Assembly (NCBI RefSeq): GCF_014192335.1
Contig: NZ_JACHXU010000001.1
Coordinates: 186,001 to 250,000, forward strand
Reading direction: 5' to 3'
Length of the DNA stretch: 64,000 nucleotides
From: Aporhodopirellula rubra
GTDB taxonomy: Bacteria > Planctomycetota > Planctomycetia > Pirellulales > Pirellulaceae
The translations under genes and the position numbers were made by a program. The notes under the pieces were generated by a model. That model was not told the DNA's origin. It saw only the letters and a program-made list of their open reading frames with translations, and searched no databases. This document shows, piece after piece, positions 43,911 through 53,605 of this stretch; position 1 is the stretch's first letter; each line of letters starts with the position of its first letter.

Positions 43911-44289
43911 ACGATTTGATTTGTTCGCCGTCGTAACGATCTGCGGGGAGGCCTGGTTCATACCGGTGCTCGCGAAGCACATCGGGGTCGATTTCCGCAC
44001 CCGCGCGGAGTGCCATGAATTCCAACGGGAACGCGAGCGAAGTGGTTTGTTCGTCGATCCGAACATTGATGTCGTAGTGCCGCCTGTCTCGTTGGATTCG
44101 TGCAAACCGCGTTTGCACAGCGATCGGTAATCCTTCGAGCATCTGGATGAAGTAACCATCCATGAAGAGCAACGCTCCCGTGATGCCCAACGTGTTGTTG
44201 TGGCTATGGGCGGTATGGATGATGTCATACACGTTGCGAAGGCTGATTTGGTTGGTCGCCCGGCTCGTATAGAGGATTCTTTGGTACAT
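43873..44289 (-). CDS. Short BLUF-domain blue-light photoreceptor
   Basis: A 138-residue single-domain BLUF protein, a flavin-binding blue-light sensor. Key flavin-pocket residues are present at the canonical positions: Tyr7 (ILYTSRAT), Asn31 (HNNTLGITGALLF) and Gln49 (DGYFIQMLEG). The later Trp/Met region reads FPLEFMAL, so Met92 is kept but the usual Trp position is Glu90. The C-terminal 45 residues form the helical cap and tail (DRYDGEQIKSFMMSCFAEPV). It has no output domain, so it should act through protein-protein contact as PixD-type proteins do. The partner is unknown. Its 3' end overlaps floA by 38 bp; a co-directional small gene may precede it. Confidence 0.92.
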   Translation of the reverse strand: MYQRILYTSRATNQISLRNVYDIIHTAHSHNNTLGITGALLFMDGYFIQMLEGLPIAVQTRFARIQRDRRHYDINVRIDEQTTSLAFPLEFMALRAGAEIDPDVLREHRYEPGLPADRYDGEQIKSFMMSCFAEPVLA

Positions 44290-44368
44290 GTCTCAACCTG
44301 TCTGCTGTTGAAGTCTTTCAGCTGTGGTCACGAAGGGGCGATACCGCCTTCGCGTTACATCCGACTCG

Positions 44369-44677
44369 TTACATCCGTGGCGAGATTCGTTCCCTTTCCT
44401 CGTTTGGATTTGCTCGGTTCGGCCCGAATCGTTTGAACGCGGCAAAGGGGATGGTGCCCGGTAGCATCCAAAACTCAAGTCTGGACAGTGAGATATCCAG
44501 GGTGGTGGCGTCACGGTGGGCGACGCGTTCAATTTCAAGAATAGGTTTTCCTGACGGGGGGCGTCGCTCATCGGAAGGCGACGCTGCCGTTTTTGGTCCG
44601 GTACTGAAGCGAAGCTTGCTCGGACCGGAATAATTCCGATATTCGGAATCGCGTGGGAATCGTTCGGGTTCATTCAC
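44369..44677 (-). CDS. Hypothetical small protein (doubtful)
   Basis: A 102-residue frame on the minus strand starting MNEPERFPRDSEYRNYSGPS. Its composition (acidic/basic start, then VAHRDATTLDISLSRLEFWM) is more protein-like than that of the other frames here, and it lies 80 bp before the BLUF gene on the same strand. There is no Shine-Dalgarno sequence, no family and a low-complexity end. It may be a genuine small gene or chance. The rest of 44290-44696 holds nothing else. Confidence 0.28.
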   Translation of the reverse strand: MNEPERFPRDSEYRNYSGPSKLRFSTGPKTAASPSDERRPPSGKPILEIERVAHRDATTLDISLSRLEFWMLPGTIPFAAFKRFGPNRANPNEERERISPRM

Positions 44678-44696
44678 GCTGGGGCGATGCCAAACG

Positions 44697-44734
44697 AAAA
44701 TCGCCGTCTGAGACGAATCTCAAACGGCGATTTT
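44697..44734 (-). terminator. Strong hairpin terminator after the giant surface-protein gene
   Basis: A 17-bp stem with one mismatch lies at 44697-44713 and 44718-44734, around a CGAA loop. The arms begin AAAATCGCCGT and end ACGGCGATTTT. On the minus strand the stem ends in a run of T, 46 bp beyond the stop codon of the 1544-residue protein gene. This is a good intrinsic terminator. Confidence 0.8.
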
Positions 44735-44779
44735 GCGAGTGATTGCGAACAATCGAGAGAGTCAGGTTAGCGGTCGCGA

Positions 44780-47700
44780 TTACAGGTTGCTGAGCAATTC
44801 GTCGATCGCGGCTTGATAGGCAGGGTAGTCCGTGGTGATGTCCGTGATGTCATCAACATCTTCGAAGACAAAATCGTTCAAACCACCGAAGACCTCAACC
44901 GTCACGTCCGATCCGTTGTCGGCGAGGGCGAAACGTTCTTTGCGAACGACGGCGGATTCGACGTTCAGGTCTTCGTCCACGACGACCAACAATGCTTCGT
45001 CACGGCCTTCATTGACCAGCAATTCGACGTACTTGGCGTCACCGAAGTCACGTCCCACCAGAACGGTGTTTTGGATGAGAACGTTTTCGGATGTCTCGGT
45101 GAAGAAGAACGTGGACATTTCACCTGGGGTGATCGAGTCCGGCAGGTTCTCGGTGCCCGGTCGTGTGGAAACGACGTTGCGTCCGGTGTTGATGTACGTT
45201 CCCAAGCTTTCGATGGTGAAGTCACCTTGGACAGCCGTATCGCCAACGAGTCCACCGCTCTCAGGCACGAACACTGGGATAACGCCATTGGCTCCTGGGC
45301 CGCTCACTTGCATGCCTGGTGGCAGAGTGTAGACGATTTCGTAGTTGCCTGGAGCGACGTTGTCGAACATGTATCGACCGCTGGTGTCAGTCACCGCGGT
45401 GAATCCGGACCCACCGGCACCGCCGACTGGATTCAATCGGACACGTACGCCCGCGAGTGTTGTCTCACCGGCTTCGTAGGCTCCACTGCGTTGCGGAGCT
45501 GCACCCGTTGAGATCACATCGCCAATGTTTGTGATCGAATCCAGGTACAACTGACCCGTGATTTCCGATGGAATGAAATTCTTGACCGTGATCGAAACCG
45601 TCGCGGTGTCGGTTCCCCCGTTGCCGTCATCGACGGTGTAGGTGAACGAATCCGGGCCGGAGTAGTCGGTGTTCGGCGTGTAGGTGATGACGTTGTTGCT
45701 GATCGTCACGGAACCATTGGATGGGCCGTCACCTGATTCAACTGTCACGGTGATCGTGTCACTTTCGCCGCCTGGATTAGGCGTGTCATTGCTGAGAACT
45801 GCGATTTCTTTCGCGATGTTCTTGATCACGTCAACGGAATCATTCACTGCGATCGGTGCGTCATTGGTTGCACTGACGTTGATGGTGATCGTTGCCGTAT
45901 CGCTGCCCAAGGCGTTCGTCGCGGTGTAGGTCAGCGACGTTTGTCCGAAGAAATCAGCGTTCGGGTCGTAGGTCAAGATTCCGTTAGCAAGCGATGCTGA
46001 ACCCTCGGCAGGCTGCGTGATCGTGAACGTCACATTGCCTGCTTGTGCGTTGACCAGTGGAGCCAAATCCAGCGTGACATTGTCGCCGTCTTCAATGGCG
46101 TTGAGTGTGTCACCACTCGCCACGGGAGCGAGGACCACATCGTTGACGCTGATATTGATTGTTCGTGTGGTCGATGTTGCTGAACTCGGGTCACTTACAC
46201 GGACTTGGATCGAGTCGGTTGCGAGTTGATCCACGTTCGGTGTGTAGCGAACTACTCCGCCATTGACCGTGGCGGTGCCGGTGGAGCCGTTGGTCACGAT
46301 TTCAACCGTCAGTGTGTCGCCGTCGACGTCGTTGGCTGCCGCGAGGACATTGATATCCACGAACGAGTTTTCTTGAACGGTTTGATCAGCGATCGCATTC
46401 AAGGTTGGAGCGTCGTTGACCGGGGTGACGCGAACGTTGATCGTGCCGGTATCGAATCCACTGCCACCGGTGACACGGTAGACGATCGTTCCGTCGCCGT
46501 TTGCGTTGAGAACTGGATCGAGGGTCAACACGCCGGCCGCCGAAATCGTGGCGGTGCCGAGGTTGCTGGCTTGACTGTCGATGCTGAATGTTGCGTTGGT
46601 CTGGTCAACGCCTTCCAAAACGACGAAGTTGCTCTTCAGGTCGATCGTGATGTTCGCCCCGTCTTCATCAACGGTCGTTGCTGCGGAGAGCGGCACGTCG
46701 TTGGCGATCGGTGGGCTGAGAACATCGTTGACGTTGATGTTGATGACGCCACTGTTGGAAACGGCCCCATCGGCATCAGTCACGTTGTACGTGAAGCTGA
46801 ATCCGCCGTCGGCAAACGTTCCCGTTGACTCGACCACAATTTGATTATTGACAACCGAAACGTTGCCCAACGCAATCGTTTGGTTCGGTACGTTAACGAT
46901 CAGGTTGCCGGTTGCGGTTTCAACATCTGAAGGAGCGGTTTGCGAGCCTGGCGAGAGGACGTTGAACGTCATCGTGGCACCTTCGTTGATGCTGAAATCC
47001 AAGTCAGGTGCGACAGGAGCGTCATTAACTGAAGTGATTGTTACGGTGATCACACCGTCATCGCCGCCCTCTGAGTTACTGGCGTTGTAGGTGATCTCAG
47101 CTGTACCGAAGAAATTCTGAGCCGGAGTGAAGAGAATTTGATTGCCATCAACGCGGGCAGTTCCTGAACCCGAGGTCACGGTCGCACTATTAAGTGTAAA
47201 TCCGGTGCCAGTGTTGACGGTGATTAGCCCGGCGTCACCGCCTCCGAGGTCGGCCAGGAGTACCTCGCTGGTCGTCGCTCCCCCGACACTGCTGTTGTCT
47301 TCGTTAATCGTTAACGACTTGTCGCCAGCCGATACGCCGACTTGATTGTTAACGACGCTGACGGTGACCGTTGCGGTAGAAGAGAATTCACCGTCACTGA
47401 TGTTGTAGGTGAAGGTGTCGTTGCCCGAGGTCACGCCGAGAGTTGGTGTGTAGCGAATTTGATCGTTGACAATTTCGATCGATCCCTTCGTCGGCGCGGT
47501 GCTGCCCGCAGTGATTGTCAGTTCGCTGAGTGGCTCACTGTTGTTTCCGCCGGCGTCATCATTGGCGAGAACAGAAATCAAGATGTTGCTACCGACGTCT
47601 ACCGAGAAGCCCGAATCATCATTTGCGATTGGGGCATCATTAACAGGAGCGATGTTAACGGTGACGGTTGCCGTTGCTGTGCCGTCAGTTGTCGTCGTGG

Positions 47701-49414
47701 CGGTAAAGGTAACGAGGTCTGTACCGAATGCGTTTGCATTGGGCGTGTAGGTGAAGACGCCGGTACTGCTGATGGAGGCAACGCCGAGGTTGGTCGTTGA
47801 TGCGGTGACGGCGTACGTCGGTGTTTCACCAGACGAGGCATTCACTGTCAATTGAACGGTTTCACCGTCCGCGTCATCTTCTTGAACTGGCAGCGTGGCG
47901 TTGGAAGCGGTGATGCCGGTTTGAGCGCCGATGACGTTGAGTTGGAATTCCGATCGTTCGTCCAAGCGAACTCGTTCGGGGGCAACGCCTTCTTTCCCGT
48001 TGTCCGTACCGTAGATGAGTACGCCTTCAAATCCTTCACGCGGTTCGACTTGATCGAGTTTGACGCCCACGTCGGTTGCTGCGCTAACAGCCCGGACAGG
48101 GATACTGAAGGCATCGTAAGCGATGTCAGACGAGAAACCGTCAATGAGTTGAGTGAGGTTGCCGACGGGGCCGAGTGTTCCCACTTCGTCAAAAATGTCG
48201 TTGCCGTTGACGTTCAAGTCGAACGAGCCGATGTTGCGATCTTGACCGTAGATCAGTGGGCCAAGGCCATCGTTATTGCTGGTGTCAACAGGCACGTTTT
48301 GGCCAGCGTTCCGCATGAAGGTTTCGTAGCGGGAGACCAGCGTGTTGGGGTTGAAGACGCCGTTGACCATCACGTTTTCTTCGATCGTGGTGACGGTTTG
48401 TTCGACACCGTTGATGATCAAGCGTGTTTCGAGTCGCGGGACGTCGACGTTGGCAAGTTCGAGTCCGCTGTAGTCGATTCGTGCGAAGTAAGGACTGGTG
48501 GTCGACGTTGTGCTGAACGTGACGTCCATTTGATCGGCGGTGATGTTCAGTTCGCCGGGATCGTTGCTCAGTTCGATGATCGCATCGCGAATGTAATCGG
48601 CGGTGTCGTCGTCGCTTGCACCCAAGAACTCACTGAGCGTACCCGATACGACTTCAGATGGGTTGTCCGCAAAGTAGAACTCGATCGTGCTGTTGGGAGT
48701 TGAGCCCTGCGAGACAATCGAACGATCGAAATTGAATCCTTGGATTTCACCGACCGCTGGTACGAGCACGTTGGACTGGTCGATGATGATGTCCGTCACC
48801 GCTTGGAAGACACCAAAGGCGGCACCACGACCGCGAGCGTCTTGGACGGCAACTTCCAATTTGAAGATATCACCGACATCGACGGTGTACTCGTTACCCG
48901 TCGCACCGTTGTCGGTGGTGTAGGTGTCGGTTTGAGTGATCAGGCTGTCATCGAGATTTCGTGGGGTCAGTTCAAACCGGACATCGAAATCTTCTGCACC
49001 CTCACCACCGTTGAGTTGGTTGATCACTTGCAGTGCGTCGAGCGCCGACACCAAGTGGTCAGCGTTGACGTCAACGAAACCGGCGTACTCCACGCCTGCA
49101 CCGGTGGGTTCGCCTTCAGGCGATTCGTTCATGTAGTTGATGACGCGGAGGGCATCGAGTGCCGTCACAAAACCGTCATTGTTAACGTCGAACTTATTCC
49201 AGTAGTTGTGGGCGATGGAATAGTCGTCAACGTCCGTGTAGCTCGGTGTCTCTGCCGTTTCGATACCGAGATCAGCCGCGAGAAGCTGCCGCTGTTCGAG
49301 TGTTTCGCTGAGCAATCGACGCTTCTTAGAAAGCGGGCCACGCGACCGGACTTCGCTGGTTTGGCGTGACTTCGTCGGATTCACGCGGCGAAGGAGGTGA
49401 CGCAGATTCTTCAT
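44780..49414 (-). CDS. Giant exported protein: LEPR-like motif, dockerin, cadherin-like repeats, SdrD-B-like domain
   Basis: A 1544-residue protein started at ATG 49414 (MKNLRHLLRRVNPTKSRQTS). The basic N-terminus ends in LSETLEQRQLLAADLG, the LEPR-like motif that marks exported planctomycete proteins. Two EF-hand-like dockerin repeats follow directly (NKFDVNNDGFVTALDALRVI and DVNADHLVSALDALQVINQL). Then come a long beta-rich part and at least seven cadherin-like/VCBS-type repeats with hinges such as PVNDAPIANDD, SVNDAPVAP, PVNDAPTLN and ATNDAPIAVNDS. An SdrD-B-like domain comes next (ITGQLYLDSI, AGVRVRLNP, DTSGRYMFDNVAPGNYEIVY). It is most likely a calcium-binding surface or matrix protein. 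The preceding frame up to 49579 adds sequence without such logic. Confidence 0.88.
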   Translation of the reverse strand: MKNLRHLLRRVNPTKSRQTSEVRSRGPLSKKRRLLSETLEQRQLLAADLGIETAETPSYTDVDDYSIAHNYWNKFDVNNDGFVTALDALRVINYMNESPEGEPTGAGVEYAGFVDVNADHLVSALDALQVINQLNGGEGAEDFDVRFELTPRNLDDSLITQTDTYTTDNGATGNEYTVDVGDIFKLEVAVQDARGRGAAFGVFQAVTDIIIDQSNVLVPAVGEIQGFNFDRSIVSQGSTPNSTIEFYFADNPSEVVSGTLSEFLGASDDDTADYIRDAIIELSNDPGELNITADQMDVTFSTTSTTSPYFARIDYSGLELANVDVPRLETRLIINGVEQTVTTIEENVMVNGVFNPNTLVSRYETFMRNAGQNVPVDTSNNDGLGPLIYGQDRNIGSFDLNVNGNDIFDEVGTLGPVGNLTQLIDGFSSDIAYDAFSIPVRAVSAATDVGVKLDQVEPREGFEGVLIYGTDNGKEGVAPERVRLDERSEFQLNVIGAQTGITASNATLPVQEDDADGETVQLTVNASSGETPTYAVTASTTNLGVASISSTGVFTYTPNANAFGTDLVTFTATTTTDGTATATVTVNIAPVNDAPIANDDSGFSVDVGSNILISVLANDDAGGNNSEPLSELTITAGSTAPTKGSIEIVNDQIRYTPTLGVTSGNDTFTYNISDGEFSSTATVTVSVVNNQVGVSAGDKSLTINEDNSSVGGATTSEVLLADLGGGDAGLITVNTGTGFTLNSATVTSGSGTARVDGNQILFTPAQNFFGTAEITYNASNSEGGDDGVITVTITSVNDAPVAPDLDFSINEGATMTFNVLSPGSQTAPSDVETATGNLIVNVPNQTIALGNVSVVNNQIVVESTGTFADGGFSFTYNVTDADGAVSNSGVININVNDVLSPPIANDVPLSAATTVDEDGANITIDLKSNFVVLEGVDQTNATFSIDSQASNLGTATISAAGVLTLDPVLNANGDGTIVYRVTGGSGFDTGTINVRVTPVNDAPTLNAIADQTVQENSFVDINVLAAANDVDGDTLTVEIVTNGSTGTATVNGGVVRYTPNVDQLATDSIQVRVSDPSSATSTTRTINISVNDVVLAPVASGDTLNAIEDGDNVTLDLAPLVNAQAGNVTFTITQPAEGSASLANGILTYDPNADFFGQTSLTYTATNALGSDTATITINVSATNDAPIAVNDSVDVIKNIAKEIAVLSNDTPNPGGESDTITVTVESGDGPSNGSVTISNNVITYTPNTDYSGPDSFTYTVDDGNGGTDTATVSITVKNFIPSEITGQLYLDSITNIGDVISTGAAPQRSGAYEAGETTLAGVRVRLNPVGGAGGSGFTAVTDTSGRYMFDNVAPGNYEIVYTLPPGMQVSGPGANGVIPVFVPESGGLVGDTAVQGDFTIESLGTYINTGRNVVSTRPGTENLPDSITPGEMSTFFFTETSENVLIQNTVLVGRDFGDAKYVELLVNEGRDEALLVVVDEDLNVESAVVRKERFALADNGSDVTVEVFGGLNDFVFEDVDDITDITTDYPAYQAAIDELLSNL

Positions 49415-49876
49415 CTGTTTTCTCGGCAATTCGGTGTGATGGGCTTGGTCGATGAGGGGATTTTCGGAGACTCGTACCAGGGTGGCAGCGTGTTCGTCGC
49501 CGACGAAGCGTTCTGTCAGGGGTGGGGAAAAGACGCTCCGCTCGCCGTGCCTACGGTTGGTGCGGATAGCGTAATCCAAAATCTTATCGCTGGTGCGAAA
49601 ATCTGAATAGCACCGCTATCTTACCTAGAGCCCCAGCGTTATCAACGTTTCACGGGAGGCTACGACCAGAAAGATGGCAGCAGTGCCGGTTAGACGGAAT
49701 ATTCCGCCGCAAAGTTCCAGAAAAGCTCAAGGAATCTATTCGAATAACCGAAGAAATCGCGGCTTATCACCGGCCATGCGCTGCCCGATATGGGGGCATT
49801 CCTGCAGGTTCGGGCGTCCGAATGGACGTGGTGAGCACGGTGGCCTCGTGAGGCAGCACCCGTTGAGATGATCGCG
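49415..49876. other. Intergenic region upstream of the giant gene
   Basis: About 460 bp between the giant protein start and the kinase stop, both minus strand. A perfect 12-bp palindrome CGGAATATTCCG lies at 49695-49706, about 280 bp upstream of the start, and may be a regulatory site. No supported gene was seen; the frames here have no family features. Confidence 0.4.
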
Positions 49877-50791
49877 TTACGAAACGAAGGCGTTTTCGAC
49901 TTTTCGCGTTAGATTAAGAAATTCCTCGATCGATTTCAGTCGATTGTCGACGCTCGGTTCGATCATCTTCATGATCACCCGCGCCAAACGAGGGTCAACT
50001 CGATCGCATCGTTCCAGCAAATCGGTCGGTTTTGAGGTGTCGTGCTGCAGCGCGGCCCGTCCGGTGACGACTTCACCCTGCCAGGGATGGCTGAACGTTA
50101 ACAAACAGTAAAACGTGATGCCCAATGAAAACACATCGACGCGGCTGTCGGTGTTGCGCCGGCGGACGATCTCAGGGGACATGTACAAAGGAGTACCGGT
50201 GCGGTTGCCCGGTGCCATGAACGGCGGTGTTGCGGGAACCGTCAATCCAAAGTCGATCAGTTTGACCCCAGAGACAACCTTCTGGTTTTCCGTTGGTAGG
50301 GTGCAGATGAAGTTGCGCGGGCATACGTCACGGTGGATGAATCCGGAGCGGTGAACATACGCGAGAGCTTCGGCCATTTCTCGCATCAGCACTAATTGCA
50401 TGCCGTCGATGAGTTCGAGGCGTTTGCGGACGATGATGTCCTGCATGCTGGGGCCGCGGATGTATTCCATCACAATGATCCGCTCGCCCTTGCTCGTCAC
50501 ACCGTGTTCGTAGGTTTTGACGATCAGGTCATGCTGCATTTGGAGGGCGATTTCACCTTCCATCGGCTTATTGAGCCCTTTGAACCGGGCTTCGAAGAGC
50601 TCGAACTTTTCGGGGTCAAGGATTTTGACGCCGACATCTTCTTTGCGTTCGAGGTCGTAGGCGACGAAGAAGTTGCTCATCGTTCCCGTTGCCGCGGTAC
50701 GAGAGCGGGCGAAACGGGCATCGACGTCAATTTTCTTTAACGTCGGGCCGCCCCCGGAGAACATTCCACGAAGAGAATCGAGAAAGCTCAC
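49877..50791 (-). CDS. Hanks-type Ser/Thr protein kinase with altered catalytic loop
   Basis: A 304-residue kinase domain without any transmembrane segment. Lys56 in VGVKILD is the ATP lysine and Glu80 in MEGEIALQMQH the helix-C partner. The hinge is IIVMEYIRGPS. The catalytic loop is HRDVCPRN (Asp155, Asn160), DFG is at 180-182, and SPEIVRRRNTDSRVDVFSLG ends the activation segment. The loop Lys of HRDLKPxN is replaced by Cys157, and the Gly-rich loop is poor (TAATGTMSNFFV). The protein may still be active, or be a weak or regulatory kinase. Its start is 6 bp after the accD stop, and ilvB precedes accD, so it is probably co-expressed with two metabolic enzymes. Confidence 0.9.
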   Translation of the reverse strand: MSFLDSLRGMFSGGGPTLKKIDVDARFARSRTAATGTMSNFFVAYDLERKEDVGVKILDPEKFELFEARFKGLNKPMEGEIALQMQHDLIVKTYEHGVTSKGERIIVMEYIRGPSMQDIIVRKRLELIDGMQLVLMREMAEALAYVHRSGFIHRDVCPRNFICTLPTENQKVVSGVKLIDFGLTVPATPPFMAPGNRTGTPLYMSPEIVRRRNTDSRVDVFSLGITFYCLLTFSHPWQGEVVTGRAALQHDTSKPTDLLERCDRVDPRLARVIMKMIEPSVDNRLKSIEEFLNLTRKVENAFVS

Positions 50792-50797
50792 GCTGGT

Positions 50798-51739
50798 TTA
50801 TTTCCCGCAATAGTCGATCACGCTGGCGATCTCGGTCTTCAACGACCGGCGATGCACGATGCGATCAATGTATCCATGCTCAAGCAAAAATTCGCTGGTC
50901 TGGAAGCCTTCGGGGAGTTCGATTCCGATGGTCGCTTTAATCGTTCGCGGTCCTGCAAAGCCGATCAACGCCTTCGGTTCAGCAAAAACAAGGTCGCCCA
51001 GTGACGCAAAACTGGCCGCGACGCCACCCATTGTTGGGTTTGTCAGAACGCTGATGAACAAACCGCCGGCCTCATGATAGCGGGCGAGTGCCGCGGAGAC
51101 TTTGGCCATCTGCATCAATGACAAAATTCCTTCATGCATCCGGGCTCCACCGCCACTGGCGGAGATGATGATCAAGGCGAGGTTTTGTTCGGTTGCCCGT
51201 TCGATCAGACGTGTCAATCGCTCGCCGACGACACTGCCCATGCTGCCCATGATGAAAGCGCTGTCGGTGACGGCGAAGGCGACGCGACGGGCACGGATCA
51301 TTCCGGTCCCCGTCAGGACGGCGTCGGTGAGACCGGTCCGTTTTTGCTCGCCAATGAGCCGTTCCGCATAGGGCCGGCGGTCTTTGAACTCGAGCGGATC
51401 GGTGGGCCGCAACTGCTCGTTCATCGGCTCAAAGGTGCCTTCATCGAGGACCTGAGCGATTCTTTCCCACGCGCCGACGTAGAAGTGGTGGTTGCACTTC
51501 GGACAGACGTTGAGCTGTTGCTGGACTTCTTTTCGATACAGCGACGCGCCGCATCCGTCGCATTTCAACCACAAACCTTCAGGAACCCCTTTGCGGCGAG
51601 TGTTTTTCGCAGCGGCGGAGGAATCTGTTGATGCAGCCTGGTTGGCCGTACCGTTGCCTTTGCCACCTTCGGTTTCGGGCGAAGGCGATTCTGGGGATGG
51701 TGTGGCGCCAGCCGAATCAGCGGGAATCGTTGTGTCCAC
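50798..51739 (-). CDS. accD: Acetyl-CoA carboxylase carboxyltransferase subunit beta
   Basis: A 313-residue AccD. An N-terminal extension rich in Ser, Pro and Gly (about 45 residues) precedes the four-Cys zinc ribbon ([13 protein letters not shown] and [14 protein letters not shown]). The carboxyltransferase fold follows, with [60 protein letters not shown], and [20 protein letters not shown]. AccD works with AccA to transfer CO2 from carboxybiotin to acetyl-CoA, the first step of fatty acid synthesis. It is the middle gene of ilvB-accD-kinase (84 bp after ilvB, 6 bp before the kinase). accA is not in the window. Confidence 0.96.
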   Translation of the reverse strand: MDTTIPADSAGATPSPESPSPETEGGKGNGTANQAASTDSSAAAKNTRRKGVPEGLWLKCDGCGASLYRKEVQQQLNVCPKCNHHFYVGAWERIAQVLDEGTFEPMNEQLRPTDPLEFKDRRPYAERLIGEQKRTGLTDAVLTGTGMIRARRVAFAVTDSAFIMGSMGSVVGERLTRLIERATEQNLALIIISASGGGARMHEGILSLMQMAKVSAALARYHEAGGLFISVLTNPTMGGVAASFASLGDLVFAEPKALIGFAGPRTIKATIGIELPEGFQTSEFLLEHGYIDRIVHRRSLKTEIASVIDYCGK

Positions 51740-51823
51740 AGGTTGTCAACTCGAGGTATTCGAAGAGGTCAGCGTTGACCGCGACGGGCGCGGTCGCGAG
51801 ACAGATTAGTCACAAACTACGTA

Positions 51824-53605
51824 TCAATCCAAAATCATATCGTCGACGGTAGCACCGCCGGGGATCATTGGTAATACGTGTTCTTGATATGGAACTTCCA
51901 CGTCGAGCAGGAACGGTCCCTTGGAATCGATCATCTCTTTAAGGGCACCTTCCAGGTCCGCTTTCCGTTTGACGGTCGCGGCGCCACAGCCATAGCCCTT
52001 GGCGATTGCGACGAAGTTCGGGTAGCGATCGGTCGCGTATTCGAATCGATCTGCCGAGCTCTTGCCCTTGGCTTCGTCGTGATGAATCGGTCCGAGATAG
52101 GTGTGGGCTCGGTTTCGTTCCATGAACCGATCTTCCCATTGGACCACCATGCCGAGGTGTTGGTTATTGAGCAACAGGACCTTCACGGGTAATTCTTCGC
52201 AGAAGCACGTCGCGAGTTCCTGGATGTTCATTTGGAAGCTGCCGTCGCCGTCGATATCGACCACGAGAGCACCCGGATGGGCCGCTTGGACGCCCATTGC
52301 AGCCGGCAGGCCAAATCCCATCGTGCCCAGACCGCTGCTGCTCATCCAAGTCCTTGGTTGACGGAATTTGTAGAACTGAGCCGCCCACATTTGGTGCTGG
52401 CCCACGCCCACGGTGATGTAGGTTTCTCGGTCGGCGGTCAGGTCGCTCAGGGTGCTGATCGCGTGCTGCTGCAGAATACCGTCGAATTCGGTGTCGTATT
52501 TCAGGGGATATTTCGCTTTCAGCTCGGTGCAGTGTTTTTGCCAGTCGCTGATGTCTGGTTTTTGCACGATCCGGTTCAGTTCGGTCAAAACCTGTTTGAC
52601 GTCGCCGCGAACAGGGATGTGAGCCTGTTTGTTCTTGTTGAGTTCCGACGCGTCGATATCGACATGGATAATCTTGGCGTCTTTGGCGAACGCCTCCACC
52701 TTGCCGGTGACGCGATCATCGAAACGAACGCCCAGCGAAATCAGCAAATCGCAGTCGCGAACGGCGTAGTTGGCGTACGCGGCACCGTGCATGCCCAACC
52801 AATCGAGCGAATGTGGGTTCTCGGGTTCGACCGAACCGAGGCCCATGATCGTGGTAACCGTTGGGATGCCGGTTTTGGCGATCAGGGTTCGCAGTTCTTC
52901 GCTGGCCTCGCCCAGAACGATACCGCCACCGGAGTAGATCACCGGTCGACGGGCCATCCGGATCGCGGCGGCAATTTGACGAATGGTTTCGGGAGGAACC
53001 GAGGGAGTCGACGCGTCGTAACCGGGCAATTCCATTGGCGGATCCATGTCGATCGCCAAATCGCTCAACTGCACGTCTTTGGGCATGTCGACGAGAACGG
53101 GCCCCGGGCGACCGCTCATGGCAACGTGGAACGCCTCTTTCATGATCCGCGGCAGATCCGCGATATCGGTGACGAGATAGTGGTGTTTGGTGATGCCGCG
53201 ACAGATTTCGACCATCGGCGTTTCTTGAAACGCATCGCTGCCGATTGCTCCGGTGGGAACTTGGCCGGTGATGCAGAGCATTGGAATGCTGTCGAGTTTC
53301 GCGTCCGCAATCGCGGTCACGAGGTTCGTCGCCCCGGGGCCACTGGTAGCCATCACGACACCGATTTTGCCCGTGCTGCGTGCGTAGCCTTGAGCCGCGA
53401 ACGCACCGCCCTGCTCATGGCGAGGCAGAATTGTGCGGATGGAATCGCCGTATCGCGTCAACGCCTGGTGCATTGGCATGCTGCACCCGCCGGGGTAAGC
53501 AAAAAGTACTTCGACACCATGGTCGACGAGAGATTTGACCAGGACATCGGCTCCGTTCATCACGTGCTGCTCGGCGGCGGTAGACGTGCTCGAAGCGGTA
53601 CTCAT
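51824..53605 (-). CDS. ilvB: Acetolactate synthase large subunit
   Basis: A 593-residue thiamine-diphosphate enzyme of branched-chain amino acid synthesis, joining two pyruvates or pyruvate and 2-oxobutyrate. ATG 53605 ([20 protein letters not shown]) was chosen because the frame further upstream reads as non-coding. The catalytic Glu is in [20 protein letters not shown]. The central FAD-type domain is present ([20 protein letters not shown]). The ThDP motif is [18 protein letters not shown] ending in [10 protein letters not shown]. Length and ends match IlvB/IlvI. No small subunit gene (ilvH/N) is adjacent, which is odd; it must lie elsewhere. It leads a likely operon with accD and a kinase. 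Confidence 0.95.
   Translation of the reverse strand: MSTASSTSTAAEQHVMNGADVLVKSLVDHGVEVLFAYPGGCSMPMHQALTRYGDSIRTILPRHEQGGAFAAQGYARSTGKIGVVMATSGPGATNLVTAIADAKLDSIPMLCITGQVPTGAIGSDAFQETPMVEICRGITKHHYLVTDIADLPRIMKEAFHVAMSGRPGPVLVDMPKDVQLSDLAIDMDPPMELPGYDASTPSVPPETIRQIAAAIRMARRPVIYSGGGIVLGEASEELRTLIAKTGIPTVTTIMGLGSVEPENPHSLDWLGMHGAAYANYAVRDCDLLISLGVRFDDRVTGKVEAFAKDAKIIHVDIDASELNKNKQAHIPVRGDVKQVLTELNRIVQKPDISDWQKHCTELKAKYPLKYDTEFDGILQQHAISTLSDLTADRETYITVGVGQHQMWAAQFYKFRQPRTWMSSSGLGTMGFGLPAAMGVQAAHPGALVVDIDGDGSFQMNIQELATCFCEELPVKVLLLNNQHLGMVVQWEDRFMERNRAHTYLGPIHHDEAKGKSSADRFEYATDRYPNFVAIAKGYGCGAATVKRKADLEGALKEMIDSKGPFLLDVEVPYQEHVLPMIPGGATVDDMILD

Noticed and set aside
44293-44673. 126-residue minus-strand frame overlapping the small hypothetical gene
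   Set aside because: Low-complexity, Pro/Arg-rich and in a different frame from the more plausible 44369-44677 candidate; neither has a ribosome site.
44813-48703. Long plus-strand frames antisense to the giant surface protein gene (e.g. 44813-45511, 46205-46828, 47852-48703)
   Set aside because: They are shadows caused by biased codon use; the minus strand has a clear multi-domain protein and the shadows have no family features.
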